From a virus: 63,574 nucleotides of DNA. The position numbers were made by a program, and so were the translations under genes. Position 1 is the first letter of the stretch; each line of letters begins with the position of its first letter. The DNA lies in the IMG/VR virus record IMGVR_UViG_3300048672_000387, positions 1 through 63,574 of that record. One strand, given 5' to 3'. The notes beneath the pieces were generated by a model, which worked only from the letters and a program-made list of their open reading frames with translations, did no database searches and had not been told where the DNA came from. This document shows positions 30,377 through 39,099 of the stretch, in pieces.

Positions 30377-30611
30377 TTTTTATTTTAGTTTCTTCTGGTT
30401 TAACAAATAACATAGTTTCATGCTTTGATAACATTGCATCTTGTTCTATGTTTTTAATTTTAATATATTCAATATCTTTTTTAGAATCACCTGTAACTTC
30501 TATAAGTTTAGTCATTTGATTACTAATATTAAATTGGATTGCTATACAAATAGAAGCTAAAGCTCCTAAAGCCCATTTAAATAAAGTGTCTTTGTCTTGT
30601 GTGTATGCCAT
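30366..30611 (-). CDS. small membrane-anchored coiled-coil protein
   Basis: 81 aa. One predicted transmembrane helix (WALGALASICIAIQF, residues ~13-27) is followed by a charged helical tail. In the lysis cassette it could be a holin, antiholin or accessory protein. Its start touches the u-spanin stop. Confidence 0.6.
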   Translation of the reverse strand: MAYTQDKDTLFKWALGALASICIAIQFNISNQMTKLIEVTGDSKKDIEYIKIKNIEQDAMLSKHETMLFVKPEETKIKNVQ

Positions 30612-31072
30612 TATTTTTTAATTAATTTTATAATTAGGAATGACAAAAATAATATAATAGCTATAATAATCAAAGTCTTATTGTATTCTGGCTCAACAAT
30701 TTCATTAATAAATTGAGGAGGACAGTTACAAGGTACACTATCTTTAATATGTACAGGTACTTCAACTTTATATGGTTTTTTAATAACTTTAGTTTTTAAA
30801 TTACCCAAAGAATCAAGTTGTTGTGTTATATTTAATAAACTATCTTCATACACATTAGCAGTTGAATCTTTAGCTTGTTGATACCATTTATTATATTTAA
30901 TAATTTGATCAAATGTATCTCCTATGATATTAATCACAATATTTGTATCTTTATAATAAGGTACATATTTAGTTGTTGAATCTAAAAGCTTAGGATTTTT
31001 CTTTATTGCCTGTTTTAAATGCCAAGAAGCTGAACAACTTGTTAATAGTAAAAGTAATATTAAATATCTCAT
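30611..31072 (-). CDS. unimolecular spanin (u-spanin)
   Basis: 153 aa. The N terminus is a lipoprotein signal, MRYLILLLLLTSC, with lipobox LTSC and Cys13 as the acylation site. The C terminus has a transmembrane helix (TLIIIAIILFLSFLIIKLI) and a basic end. This layout, outer-membrane lipoprotein at one end and inner-membrane anchor at the other with a periplasmic linker, defines u-spanins such as T1 gp11, which fuse the two membranes at the last step of lysis. It overlaps the DUF5675-like gene by 4 bases. Confidence 0.85.
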   Translation of the reverse strand: MRYLILLLLLTSCSASWHLKQAIKKNPKLLDSTTKYVPYYKDTNIVINIIGDTFDQIIKYNKWYQQAKDSTANVYEDSLLNITQQLDSLGNLKTKVIKKPYKVEVPVHIKDSVPCNCPPQFINEIVEPEYNKTLIIIAIILFLSFLIIKLIKK

Positions 31073-31491
31073 TTTATTTCTATTGTTATTTTTTCTTTAG
31101 TTTTACTAAGAATATCCATTAATTTAGCAAATGCCATTTTAGATCCTCCAATAAAATCTTTACCTTTAGATTCTCCTACAAGAACACAGCCATGTGTATC
31201 TTCTGAAGTATTTCCATTATGGATACGAATGCCTTCAAAACCAGGTACATTATTTAATAAAGGCATTACAATTTTAAATCTATTAGACATTGTAAGTGTA
31301 ACAGGATATACTCCTTTAGGAATAGCTGTTTTACCATAAACTTTTTGTTCACCGGCATCATTTAAATCTCCATCCTTGTTTTTATCTCTATCAACATCTT
31401 CAAGAGTATAGCAAAAAAATCTACCTCCTATGTACATTTTACCAATAGTACTTTTATCAGTAAATGTTTCTCTAATTACTTGTATATTCAT
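31069..31491 (-). CDS. DUF5675-like protein, lysis-associated
   Basis: 140 aa. It has the DUF5675 pattern: an N-terminal strand GGRFFCYTLEDVDR, a central GVYPVTLTMSNRF, and a C-terminal RIHNGNTSEDTHGCVLVG. The His...HGC arrangement recalls the L,D-transpeptidase (YkuD) active site. In phages this family lies next to lysis genes and is a candidate peptidoglycan-acting enzyme; activity is not proven for the family as far as I know. Here it leads the lysis cassette, directly after the fibre gene. Confidence 0.75.
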   Translation of the reverse strand: MNIQVIRETFTDKSTIGKMYIGGRFFCYTLEDVDRDKNKDGDLNDAGEQKVYGKTAIPKGVYPVTLTMSNRFKIVMPLLNNVPGFEGIRIHNGNTSEDTHGCVLVGESKGKDFIGGSKMAFAKLMDILSKTKEKITIEIK

Positions 31492-31492
31492 A

Positions 31493-33904
31493 TTATGTGT
31501 TATTAATTGTTGTATTCCAAAAAGCTGCTTGTGTTAAAGACCCTGTTTTATTAGGGTGCAATCCATCACTTGTGTCAGTAACGGGATTAAATCCTGGCAT
31601 TGTACTTTGATTAACTAAAGTAAATCCATATTGAGCAACCATTTCTTGTATGGCTTGATTGTTTAAAGCGTATTGAGCAGTAGTAAAATCAGTTCTAGGT
31701 AAAACATTACCAACAAATACCTTAGCATTAGGGTAAGTATTTTGAATAGTCCAAAAACACCACCTAATAGCTTCATAATAAACTGTTTTATCTAAACTAG
31801 CTAAAGTTGGTTTAGCCATAGCACTAGCAAAAGTTCCTAAAGTATCTCCCGCAGTAATAGCACCATCGTTTGTTCCCGCATTTATAAAAATAACGTCTGC
31901 TGTTAGGTTATTAGCAATTGCTGTTGTTATCTGAAAGTCTATTTTTTGAACATCATTTATGCCACCAACATTTCTGTATCTAGCACCACTAGAAGCATAG
32001 TTTCTACTTGACCTATTTAGTTTTTGAAGACCTGTAATATATGTAGTCCAATTTAATCTATCGTCACCTATACTTTGAGGTAAATCAGGGGCAGTCCAAA
32101 AATCTGTTTCAGTAATTGAGTCGCCAAAAGCTAAAAACTTTTTATTCCAAAGTTTAGTGTCGTGTAAAGGGTAATCAGAATATTTGACAAGCGTTTCGGC
32201 ATAATTACTGTAAGATGTTTCGCTATAAAATTCTATTTGGGTACTTGTAGTGTCTATTGTTCCTGACGTTCTATATTCATATAATGATACTGTTACAAAT
32301 ACTGCATTTGAAGGGATAACCACTTGTTCATAAGTATCATCTTTTGAAAAACTATAATGTGAAATATATGTTTTACTTGCATCTAAAAAAGTAACTCTTC
32401 GACTAGCAGTTCCAGCATACACACTAAATCCACTTAAATAAATAAAAGCAGCATCTATTGGAATTTTTATATAATCTGTTACAGAGCTATTTGCTTGCGC
32501 TTGAAATCCTGTTCCATCATCGTATCTAAAACCTAATTTATAATTATATTTATCAAAATAGTTTTTAGTTGGTAATAACCCATATTTTTTAGTAGTAGCG
32601 TCAATCCAATAAGCATCTGTTTTAACATTATCAAATAATAATATTTTTCTAATATTAAAAGGTCTTCCTGCTGGATTACTATTACCTTGTCTTAAAAACG
32701 GTAAATTTCCTGTTACAAAACTTGTAGCAGATACAACTTTAATTCCATCTACAAAAACATCAGCTGTTGTTCCATTCCATACGATAGCTACTGTTGCGTT
32801 ATCAGTTAAAAATGTGTAAATTAAAGTACCTACGCCTCCTACATATTTATACAAACTAGCTCTTTGAGAACCCCCTCCTTGTCTAAACAAAAAAGAATTT
32901 CCACTAGTTCCACTAGAAGCACTTGTTCCTAAATAAGGAGCAGATAAATTATTGGCTGACATTGAAGCAATGTTATTAACTAATTCAATAACCATAGCAC
33001 CTTGACCTGTAGCTCCTGTATTATTACCAGTAAAAAAATCTCCGGCTTTATTTACTGCAACTGTTGTGGTCGGAATGTAGCTTACTAAATAAGAACCGTC
33101 AGTAATTTGTAGTGCTGTAACTTCTATTGTTCCTGACCTATTAGAACTCCATCTCAAAAAGCCCGTTGAGGCTACAGAAGCGCCACAAACTCCACTTGCT
33201 GAAACTCTAAAAATTCCATTAGCTATGTATTTAACAGTATAGCTTGAACTTGAACTTATCGCAGTTCCTCCTATATTAAAATATCCTTGTGCCGTAGAAG
33301 CTGTTCCAAACATAGGTAGTAAAGTTTCTCCATCAGTTATTTTTACAAAACAGCTAATATTATAAGTTTGTGTTGGAACTAAACCTGTAACATTTGTTGT
33401 GTAAATTAATGCTCCCGAAACTCCATTTACACTTGTTAAAGTACATTTATTAGTAAAGCCTAAATTCCAATCATTTGCAGCGAAAGTAGTATTGATACCA
33501 CCGCTACTAGGGTCACTAGGTGTAAAGTAGTTTGTAGCAGCGGGTTCAAATAAAGTAGTAGGTTCTTGTCCTACATAATCTATTCTACCAACATTTGCAG
33601 CCATTAGCTGAAATTGATTATTGGCATTAAATCTCATTGCGGGGTCGGTTCTACTAAAACCAAAATCTTGGCTTCCATCAGTAGGAACTTCGCAATACAA
33701 TTTATTGACTTTATAACTTGAAGAAAGATATACCAATATTGCGTCATTGGTATTTGTAAGGTCTTGCGTTAATAGATAGTTTTCTGCTTCAAACGTACCC
33801 CCGTCAGCAAGTACTCTTGCTTTAAAACTAGCAACCAAAGCTGCAACAGCAGATCTAATATACTGAAAATTAACTAATTTAAATCCTAATCCTAATTGTG
33901 GCAT
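31493..33904 (-). CDS. tail fibre/receptor-binding protein with C-terminal SGNH hydrolase
   Basis: 803 aa. The N-terminal ~450 aa are beta-rich with Ser/Thr/Gly repeats, resembling lectin-like or carbohydrate-binding fibre domains. Residues ~590-800 hold an SGNH/GDSL hydrolase: FGDSITE (~594, catalytic Ser), GTNDG (~679, Asn of the oxyanion hole) and DGLHPN (~782, Asp and His). Such domains deacetylate or de-esterify surface polysaccharides, suggesting modification of the host capsule at adsorption. It starts exactly at the stop of the 98-aa gene, downstream of a promoter at 34220-34227. Confidence 0.8.
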   Translation of the reverse strand: MPQLGLGFKLVNFQYIRSAVAALVASFKARVLADGGTFEAENYLLTQDLTNTNDAILVYLSSSYKVNKLYCEVPTDGSQDFGFSRTDPAMRFNANNQFQLMAANVGRIDYVGQEPTTLFEPAATNYFTPSDPSSGGINTTFAANDWNLGFTNKCTLTSVNGVSGALIYTTNVTGLVPTQTYNISCFVKITDGETLLPMFGTASTAQGYFNIGGTAISSSSSYTVKYIANGIFRVSASGVCGASVASTGFLRWSSNRSGTIEVTALQITDGSYLVSYIPTTTVAVNKAGDFFTGNNTGATGQGAMVIELVNNIASMSANNLSAPYLGTSASSGTSGNSFLFRQGGGSQRASLYKYVGGVGTLIYTFLTDNATVAIVWNGTTADVFVDGIKVVSATSFVTGNLPFLRQGNSNPAGRPFNIRKILLFDNVKTDAYWIDATTKKYGLLPTKNYFDKYNYKLGFRYDDGTGFQAQANSSVTDYIKIPIDAAFIYLSGFSVYAGTASRRVTFLDASKTYISHYSFSKDDTYEQVVIPSNAVFVTVSLYEYRTSGTIDTTSTQIEFYSETSYSNYAETLVKYSDYPLHDTKLWNKKFLAFGDSITETDFWTAPDLPQSIGDDRLNWTTYITGLQKLNRSSRNYASSGARYRNVGGINDVQKIDFQITTAIANNLTADVIFINAGTNDGAITAGDTLGTFASAMAKPTLASLDKTVYYEAIRWCFWTIQNTYPNAKVFVGNVLPRTDFTTAQYALNNQAIQEMVAQYGFTLVNQSTMPGFNPVTDTSDGLHPNKTGSLTQAAFWNTTINNT

Positions 33905-34200
33905 TATACTTTTTGAGTTATATTTCCATACATTCTAACATTACCTGATGTTAAAGTAATAGAAGTGATTTTACCATAAATAATTTTACCTTCAGCTTGA
34001 GTTAATGCCGACCAGCCAGTATCTACTGCTCCATCAATTGTTATTGATGCTATTACAGTATTACTAATCATTTGAACTGCCATCCAATCTCCATCTGTTT
34101 TAGTAGTATTATTAATATTAATATTTTTATTAGTGTTTCCACTAACTAATAAATAGTAATTTGATAATATTGTTTTTATTACGTTTAATATATATTCCAT
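33904..34200 (-). CDS. small beta-rich protein preceding the fibre gene
   Basis: 98 aa, probably beta-stranded, unrecognised. It begins MEYILNVIKTILSNYY and ends in alternating hydrophobic/polar strands. An unbroken run of A (at least 10) lies just before its ATG on the coding strand, an A-rich leader of the kind used for initiation in Bacteroidota instead of a Shine-Dalgarno. Its stop overlaps the fibre start, so it may be an accessory or attachment protein for the fibre. Confidence 0.55.
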   Translation of the reverse strand: MEYILNVIKTILSNYYLLVSGNTNKNININNTTKTDGDWMAVQMISNTVIASITIDGAVDTGWSALTQAEGKIIYGKITSITLTSGNVRMYGNITQKV

Positions 34201-34219
34201 TTTTTTTTTTTAATTTTTA

Positions 34220-34227
34220 CAAAGTTA
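34220..34227 (-). promoter_or_regulatory. Bacteroidota-type promoter for fibre/lysis genes
   Basis: Minus-strand TAACTTTG fits TAnnTTTG, and a TTG lies 19 bases upstream (in CATTGAAT), matching the -33/-7 spacing of Bacteroidota sigma factor promoters. It is about 20 bases before the ATG at 34200. Confidence 0.55.
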
Positions 34228-34231
34228 ATTT

Positions 34232-34513
34232 TTATTTACAATAATTCAATGTTGTAGCAAGCAATGTATCAAATTGTTCTCTAGTAATTGAATTATATAT
34301 TCCATCATTAGATCCATCATCATTTTGATGCCAATCTTGAATTACTCTTTTAAATAAATACATTTTATAATACATACATAAATCAGTACAATTAATACCT
34401 AATCCATATTTATTATAAATTCTATTAGAGTATTTTAAACTTGCTTGGTCTAATTTATCTAATATATTATTTAATTGTTCAGTTGTATAGTTAGCATCCA
34501 CAATTATGTCCAC
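34232..34513 (-). CDS. conserved small late protein
   Basis: 93 aa, helical, unrecognised. It contains NYTTEQLNNILDKLDQASLKY and CTDLCMYYKMYLFKRVI. It overlaps the end of the 261-aa gene by 23 bases. Its position between structural genes suggests a virion or assembly role. Confidence 0.55.
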   Translation of the reverse strand: MDIIVDANYTTEQLNNILDKLDQASLKYSNRIYNKYGLGINCTDLCMYYKMYLFKRVIQDWHQNDDGSNDGIYNSITREQFDTLLATTLNYCK

Positions 34514-35276
34514 AATAAGTTGTTAATAAATCAAAAATTTGTTGAGCTTTAGTTGCATTACCTTCTTTACAATTAACAAACATTGCATCATAAAGTAAAT
34601 ATTTATTAACTAATTCACAATCAACATCTTCACATTCACAATTAGTAATATCAGCTACTTTATTGTCTAAACATTCTTTAATTTTTTTAGCAAAAACTGT
34701 ATAATTTGTTACTCCTATTCCTTGCCATACTCTATCTATACTTCCTATTTCAGTTAAATCATCTCCTGTAAAAGTAATAACACCTGTAGTAAAATTTATA
34801 TTAATAATTAAAACGTTAAATGATATAGCAAATTCATCAACTAATAATAATCTAGTGTTATTTTTAAAATATAATTTATCTGCTACATCAAATACTAAAG
34901 TATTATCTGCAAGATTATACGTTAAATTAGTTGGATTAGGATAATTAAAATAAGGTATATATTCTACTTTCCAAATTCCATCAGTAATAGTTTCATCTGT
35001 TAATAATCCTAAATCAGTATTTAAAATTGTTTTAGGAGTAGATAACATATTAAAAGCAGCAGTAGCATTTAATTCAAATAAAGTTTCAACAGCATCTGGA
35101 GATGTAACATAAATATTAGTTTGTTTAATATCTTTATTAATTGCACTAGCTTGTCTTTCACCTACAGGATCTTGATTAGCTCCATAACCAGTAATACCAG
35201 TTCCAGATATATCTTCTAATAAAATTGATTTCCAATTATAATTAGGAGTAAGTTTTGTTTTAGCTTTAAATGACAT
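34491..35276 (-). CDS. late structural protein, unrecognised
   Basis: 261 aa from the Met at 35276. The frame is open to 35354, but the extra 26 residues overlap the upstream gene and the downstream Met follows its stop by 2 bases. It is beta-rich in the middle (strands around TNLTYNLADNTLVF) with a Cys-rich C terminus (CECEDVDCEL, CGHNCGC) that may bind metal. No family is recognised. Confidence 0.6.
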   Translation of the reverse strand: MSFKAKTKLTPNYNWKSILLEDISGTGITGYGANQDPVGERQASAINKDIKQTNIYVTSPDAVETLFELNATAAFNMLSTPKTILNTDLGLLTDETITDGIWKVEYIPYFNYPNPTNLTYNLADNTLVFDVADKLYFKNNTRLLLVDEFAISFNVLIININFTTGVITFTGDDLTEIGSIDRVWQGIGVTNYTVFAKKIKECLDNKVADITNCECEDVDCELVNKYLLYDAMFVNCKEGNATKAQQIFDLLTTYCGHNCGC

Positions 35277-35278
35277 AA

Positions 35279-35551
35279 TTACATTGTTGTGTGTGAAACT
35301 TTTCTCCAACCTGAACCATCGTAAAAACAAAGTACTTTTAAAGTAGTGTTCCAAACAGTTAAACTTTCTTGAGGATTTACAATAGCATTTATTTCAGTAG
35401 TAGTTAAACTAAGAAATGTAATATTATTTACAACTATTGTTGCAAACAAATCTGATAATTTAACATCAAATGAAGCTCCGTCTTTAAATATAGTAACAAA
35501 AGATTTATTTTTATCTTCTGTAGATAAAGTTGATAATATTGTATTATTCAT
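35279..35551 (-). CDS. small late protein
   Basis: 90 aa, unrecognised. The sequence around NPQESLTVWNTTLKVLCFYDGSGWRKV looks like a beta-structured phage tail or fibre accessory domain, of a type often seen near fibre proteins. It is the first gene after a terminator, with a TACTTTTG promoter element ending 6 bases before its ATG. Confidence 0.6.
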   Translation of the reverse strand: MNNTILSTLSTEDKNKSFVTIFKDGASFDVKLSDLFATIVVNNITFLSLTTTEINAIVNPQESLTVWNTTLKVLCFYDGSGWRKVSHTTM

Positions 35552-35556
35552 GTGTA

Positions 35557-35564
35557 CAAAAGTA
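35557..35564 (-). promoter_or_regulatory. Bacteroidota-type -7 element after terminator
   Basis: TACTTTTG on the minus strand fits TAnnTTTG and ends 6 bases before the ATG at 35551, so the transcript would be nearly leaderless. It lies just downstream of the terminator at 35583-35610, a terminator-then-promoter order. No good -33 element is seen. Confidence 0.45.
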
Positions 35565-35582
35565 GTTAATATTATTAAATAA

Positions 35583-35610
35583 AAAAAGAGGATATTTCTA
35601 TCCTCTTTTT
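35583..35610 (-). terminator. terminator with GAAA tetraloop
   Basis: 12-bp perfect stem AAAAAGAGGATA/TATCCTCTTTTT; on the minus strand the loop is GAAA, followed by T. It lies downstream of the 464-aa structural gene. Confidence 0.85.
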
Positions 35611-35634
35611 AAAAATTAAAATATAAATTAAAAA

Positions 35635-37029
35635 TTACCAGTTAGGGTAAGTAACTGATGGGAATGAACCACTAACAGTTCCTGAAGGCAATCCAGTTAA
35701 ACTGGCCAACATTGCAACTAAATTAGTCATTGTTTGAGCAGTAGTACCAGATTGATAATTGTTAATACAAATATCTACTGAACCAGCTTCTACTCTACCT
35801 TGACCTTGAGCAGATTTATCGGATACAGGATTTTCGTAATTTAAAGTTATAATAGTATAACCATTTACAGGTGAACTAGCACCAGTTCCTAAATTAGAAG
35901 CTGCATAAGTATCATTAGGTAAAGGCATCCAAATACGATTTTCTACACCTAAATCTCCTAAAGCTTGCATTTCTTTTTTAACTACTTCACTTACAGTTCC
36001 AGAACCATAAACCATTTGAGTTCCAGTTGTAATAGGAGTACCAGCTAAAGTATCCATTAAAGGAATGTTGATATAGTTATTTAATTTACCAGCAGCATAA
36101 GCATTAGTAGTAAAGTAAGAACCTATAACTTGTACATATAAACCTGATAAAGAACTTGAAGTTGGTAATACAGAAGCAGAAGCTCCTACTTTTAAATTAG
36201 CAATTGCTACACCAGTTGCAGTAGTTCCAACAAAAGGTCTAGTTAAAGTAATTGTTGCAACAGTACTATCATTAGTTACACTTGCAATTTGATAAATTGG
36301 ATTTGTAGCAGCAGAACCACCAACTCTAACCCAACATCCAGCAGCAGTACCAGCATTTAAAGCTAAATCAGCAGCACCAGCTGTAATTGTTAAAACAGGA
36401 CTTCCATTAGTAACAGCATAAGTTGGAGTTGTTCCAGCAGAATGAGGAGCAGTTGCTAAAGTAATATCACTTAATACATCAACAGTTGCAAATGTACCAC
36501 CATCAATTTGAGGAAATACAGTCAATTGTTGGTTTAAATCTTTAGCTAATTGATCAGCTACATAAACTGGATTGTTATTAACAGTTCCAATAGAAGATCT
36601 TAAAGTAAATTGAGAATAAGCTTTAGGATATGGAGGAGTTGTAGTCACCATATTTTCCAGCTTAATACCATAAGGTACATTAGATGTTCCTGAAGCAGCT
36701 AAAAAATTAATAGTGTTAACACCTGAACCTGTATAACCTACAAAAAACTTAGGTTGTACTGGAGCTACAAATGATTTAAACTCAATGTTTTTTACTGCAC
36801 CGGCTTTAATTACTGGAGTAATTCTAGGATTACGACCTGACGGTACACCCATTCCAATATAAAATGGAATAAGTCCTGGAGTTGCTGTGTCAATAATTGC
36901 AGCGTTAGTATTTGCATTATAGAAAGCCAATTGACCATCTGTTAACAAACTAGGGTTTGCTACGTTTGCTAATACTTGGGTAGACGAAACAGCAGCGGAC
37001 TGTTTGTTAATTAATACATGTTTTGCCAT
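35635..37029 (-). CDS. abundant structural protein candidate (capsid/tail)
   Basis: 464 aa, low in charge and rich in Ala, Gly, Thr and Val, with beta-strand periodicity, as in abundant virion proteins. It begins MAKHVLINKQSAAVSS. Its position two to three genes downstream of the MCP, and the strong terminator after it, suggest it is expressed at high level. I cannot tell whether it is a head auxiliary or a tail protein. Confidence 0.6.
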   Translation of the reverse strand: MAKHVLINKQSAAVSSTQVLANVANPSLLTDGQLAFYNANTNAAIIDTATPGLIPFYIGMGVPSGRNPRITPVIKAGAVKNIEFKSFVAPVQPKFFVGYTGSGVNTINFLAASGTSNVPYGIKLENMVTTTPPYPKAYSQFTLRSSIGTVNNNPVYVADQLAKDLNQQLTVFPQIDGGTFATVDVLSDITLATAPHSAGTTPTYAVTNGSPVLTITAGAADLALNAGTAAGCWVRVGGSAATNPIYQIASVTNDSTVATITLTRPFVGTTATGVAIANLKVGASASVLPTSSSLSGLYVQVIGSYFTTNAYAAGKLNNYINIPLMDTLAGTPITTGTQMVYGSGTVSEVVKKEMQALGDLGVENRIWMPLPNDTYAASNLGTGASSPVNGYTIITLNYENPVSDKSAQGQGRVEAGSVDICINNYQSGTTAQTMTNLVAMLASLTGLPSGTVSGSFPSVTYPNW

Positions 37030-37071
37030 GATTTTTTTTTGTTTTATTTATTGTTATTAAAAATTAAAAAT

Positions 37072-38169
37072 TTACTCTGTTGTTAAAACTGTTGTTTGAT
37101 GGGTTTGTTGCCTTTGAGCTTCAAATTCTTCTAAAAAATATTGAGCTGTCATACTAATAATTTCTTGATGAGTATGATCTGGTAAATCACAACTAACTTC
37201 TGCATAATAAGATACAGTTTTAGGTTTGCGAATATAAGTCATTTCTATTTCATTTACAACAAATTTATTTTTGTCGTAAAGTACATAGTAATAATTGTTT
37301 TCAAAAAATGCTAAAGGAAAATCCATAACAGTTTTATTAAATGGATCTGCTTGCATAGCATATACTGAATCATGTGTTACCATTTTATCTGAAGTTACAA
37401 TTTGTGTAAATTGTAATGGATAATAATCTTCTTCAATACCAACTAAATTTTCAAATGTTACCCATGTACTTCCATTAAAATATTCTAATAGTTTAGTATT
37501 TTGACCTTCTGGATCTGCATTATATATTACTAATAAATAATTATTATTAGTATAAATATAAAAATTTTCAAAATAAACAGGTTTAGGTATTCCAGTTAAA
37601 TTTAATATTTTATCATTTATTTCTTGAATTACTAATTCTTTAAATGTATCAAAATCTTCAGCAGTTAAAACATCTAATCCTGGTTTAGGACTAAATAAAA
37701 CATTTGTGTTAGGATTTTTAACTCTAATACTAAAAGTATCAAAATTAGTTACATTAGATAAATCCATTCCATATACATAATAAGTTAAAGTAGATTGTTG
37801 AGGAGCTATTGTTTTATCACAAGAATCTGCTGATGTTAAAACTCTAGTAGCTACTTTAAATCTATAATCTTCAGGAAGTACTAACAAAGCTCTTTTATCG
37901 TAATCAAATGAGTTTTGAAAATTAGTTCCTAATATAGCTTTATTTTTATATACAGTTACAAGAGATTTTAAATCATCAGTTCTTTTTTGTGATTGTTCAA
38001 AACCTTCTTGTTTTTTATTAGATTTATTAGCATACCTCTGGTTAATAAACATTTCAATGTTTTTATTAAAAGCCATGTCTATTTCTTGAGGTAACAAAAC
38101 ATCATAAAGAGCTGAATTTATTTTATTCAGCTCTTGTTGAAGTTGTATGTGCCATTCTTTAATTAGCAT
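37072..38169 (-). CDS. conserved crAss-like structural protein
   Basis: 365 aa. An N-terminal helical region (LQQELNKINSALYDVLLPQEIDMAFNK) is followed by a mixed alpha/beta body with LVTVYKNK. The pattern is typical of crAss-like structural-block proteins between the MCP and the tail genes, possibly a head-tail connector; the role is inferred. It overlaps the upstream 289-aa gene by 11 bases. Confidence 0.55.
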   Translation of the reverse strand: MLIKEWHIQLQQELNKINSALYDVLLPQEIDMAFNKNIEMFINQRYANKSNKKQEGFEQSQKRTDDLKSLVTVYKNKAILGTNFQNSFDYDKRALLVLPEDYRFKVATRVLTSADSCDKTIAPQQSTLTYYVYGMDLSNVTNFDTFSIRVKNPNTNVLFSPKPGLDVLTAEDFDTFKELVIQEINDKILNLTGIPKPVYFENFYIYTNNNYLLVIYNADPEGQNTKLLEYFNGSTWVTFENLVGIEEDYYPLQFTQIVTSDKMVTHDSVYAMQADPFNKTVMDFPLAFFENNYYYVLYDKNKFVVNEIEMTYIRKPKTVSYYAEVSCDLPDHTHQEIISMTAQYFLEEFEAQRQQTHQTTVLTTE

Positions 38170-39028
38170 CTTTTACTTTTTTAGTTTTATTTACTTTATA
38201 ACCAAGATTTTCCATCTTAGATTTTAATTTAATATATTCGGTTTGATTTTTAGCAGATTTGAAAAAAGCAAGTGTTTCTTCTATTGAATCTCCTATTGGT
38301 TCAGTACCGTTTATAAATTTATTTCCTACTCTTGTTAATACTTGATAATCAACCATAGCTAATATTTCAGCTCTAAGTTCTAAATCTTTATCCATAGCCA
38401 TTTCTAAAAACAATTTAGGCATAGAAGTTAACATTCTATCTAGCACTAAAGTTTTTTCTTCAACAGGCAATGAAGTATATTTTGTAGTTTTATTACCTTC
38501 TCTTTGAGCAAATACTTGAAGTAAAGCATCAGTTAATATTTCTGAATCTTTAACTTTAAAATATTCTCTTTGAGCATTTTCTTTTTCTTTTAATGTTGCT
38601 AATTTTTTACTTAGCTCTTCATTTTCATCGTTAATGTAAAATGAATATCTTTGATCTTGCATCATTTCAGTTTTAGATTTTGCTACTAATCTATCAGCCA
38701 AAGCTCTTTTATAAATTAAAAAATCAATAGGAGCTTCAGGCATACCTGTTGTTGCACTTAATGAAATATTTAATTTAATACCATTTTTATCTACTGGTTT
38801 TGATAAATTATTATACCAAGTATTTACTTTATTAGCAAATTCTACATGTGATGCTGGTACACCTACTATTGAAGGAAGCCATTTTTCTTCTTCTTCAATT
38901 GAAATACCTTTTAATGGAATACCTGATGAAGTAATTCCAGCACTTAATTTTTTAATAGCTGCGTCTTTAATTTCTTGTGGAAGTTTAGCTGCTGATTCTC
39001 TTCTGTATATTGTTACAAATTTTGTCAT
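38159..39028 (-). CDS. conserved helical structural-block protein
   Basis: 289 aa, mostly helical and charged, with a Lys/Glu-rich C terminus (MENLGYKVNKTKKVK). It is encoded directly after the MCP terminator and may be an assembly or neck protein. No catalytic motif is recognised. Confidence 0.55.
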   Translation of the reverse strand: MTKFVTIYRRESAAKLPQEIKDAAIKKLSAGITSSGIPLKGISIEEEEKWLPSIVGVPASHVEFANKVNTWYNNLSKPVDKNGIKLNISLSATTGMPEAPIDFLIYKRALADRLVAKSKTEMMQDQRYSFYINDENEELSKKLATLKEKENAQREYFKVKDSEILTDALLQVFAQREGNKTTKYTSLPVEEKTLVLDRMLTSMPKLFLEMAMDKDLELRAEILAMVDYQVLTRVGNKFINGTEPIGDSIEETLAFFKSAKNQTEYIKLKSKMENLGYKVNKTKKVKDAN

Positions 39029-39055
39029 TTTATTTTTCTTTATTTCGTTTATTTT

Positions 39056-39088
39056 AAAAAAAGTAGAGGATTTTACTCCTCTACTTTT
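39056..39088 (-). terminator. terminator downstream of the major capsid gene
   Basis: 12-bp perfect stem AAAAGTAGAGGA/TCCTCTACTTTT with a 6-nt loop; on the minus strand it ends in a run of seven T. It lies immediately after the MCP stop at 39100 and can cap or attenuate the MCP transcript. Confidence 0.85.
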
Positions 39089-39099
39089 ATATTATTTAA

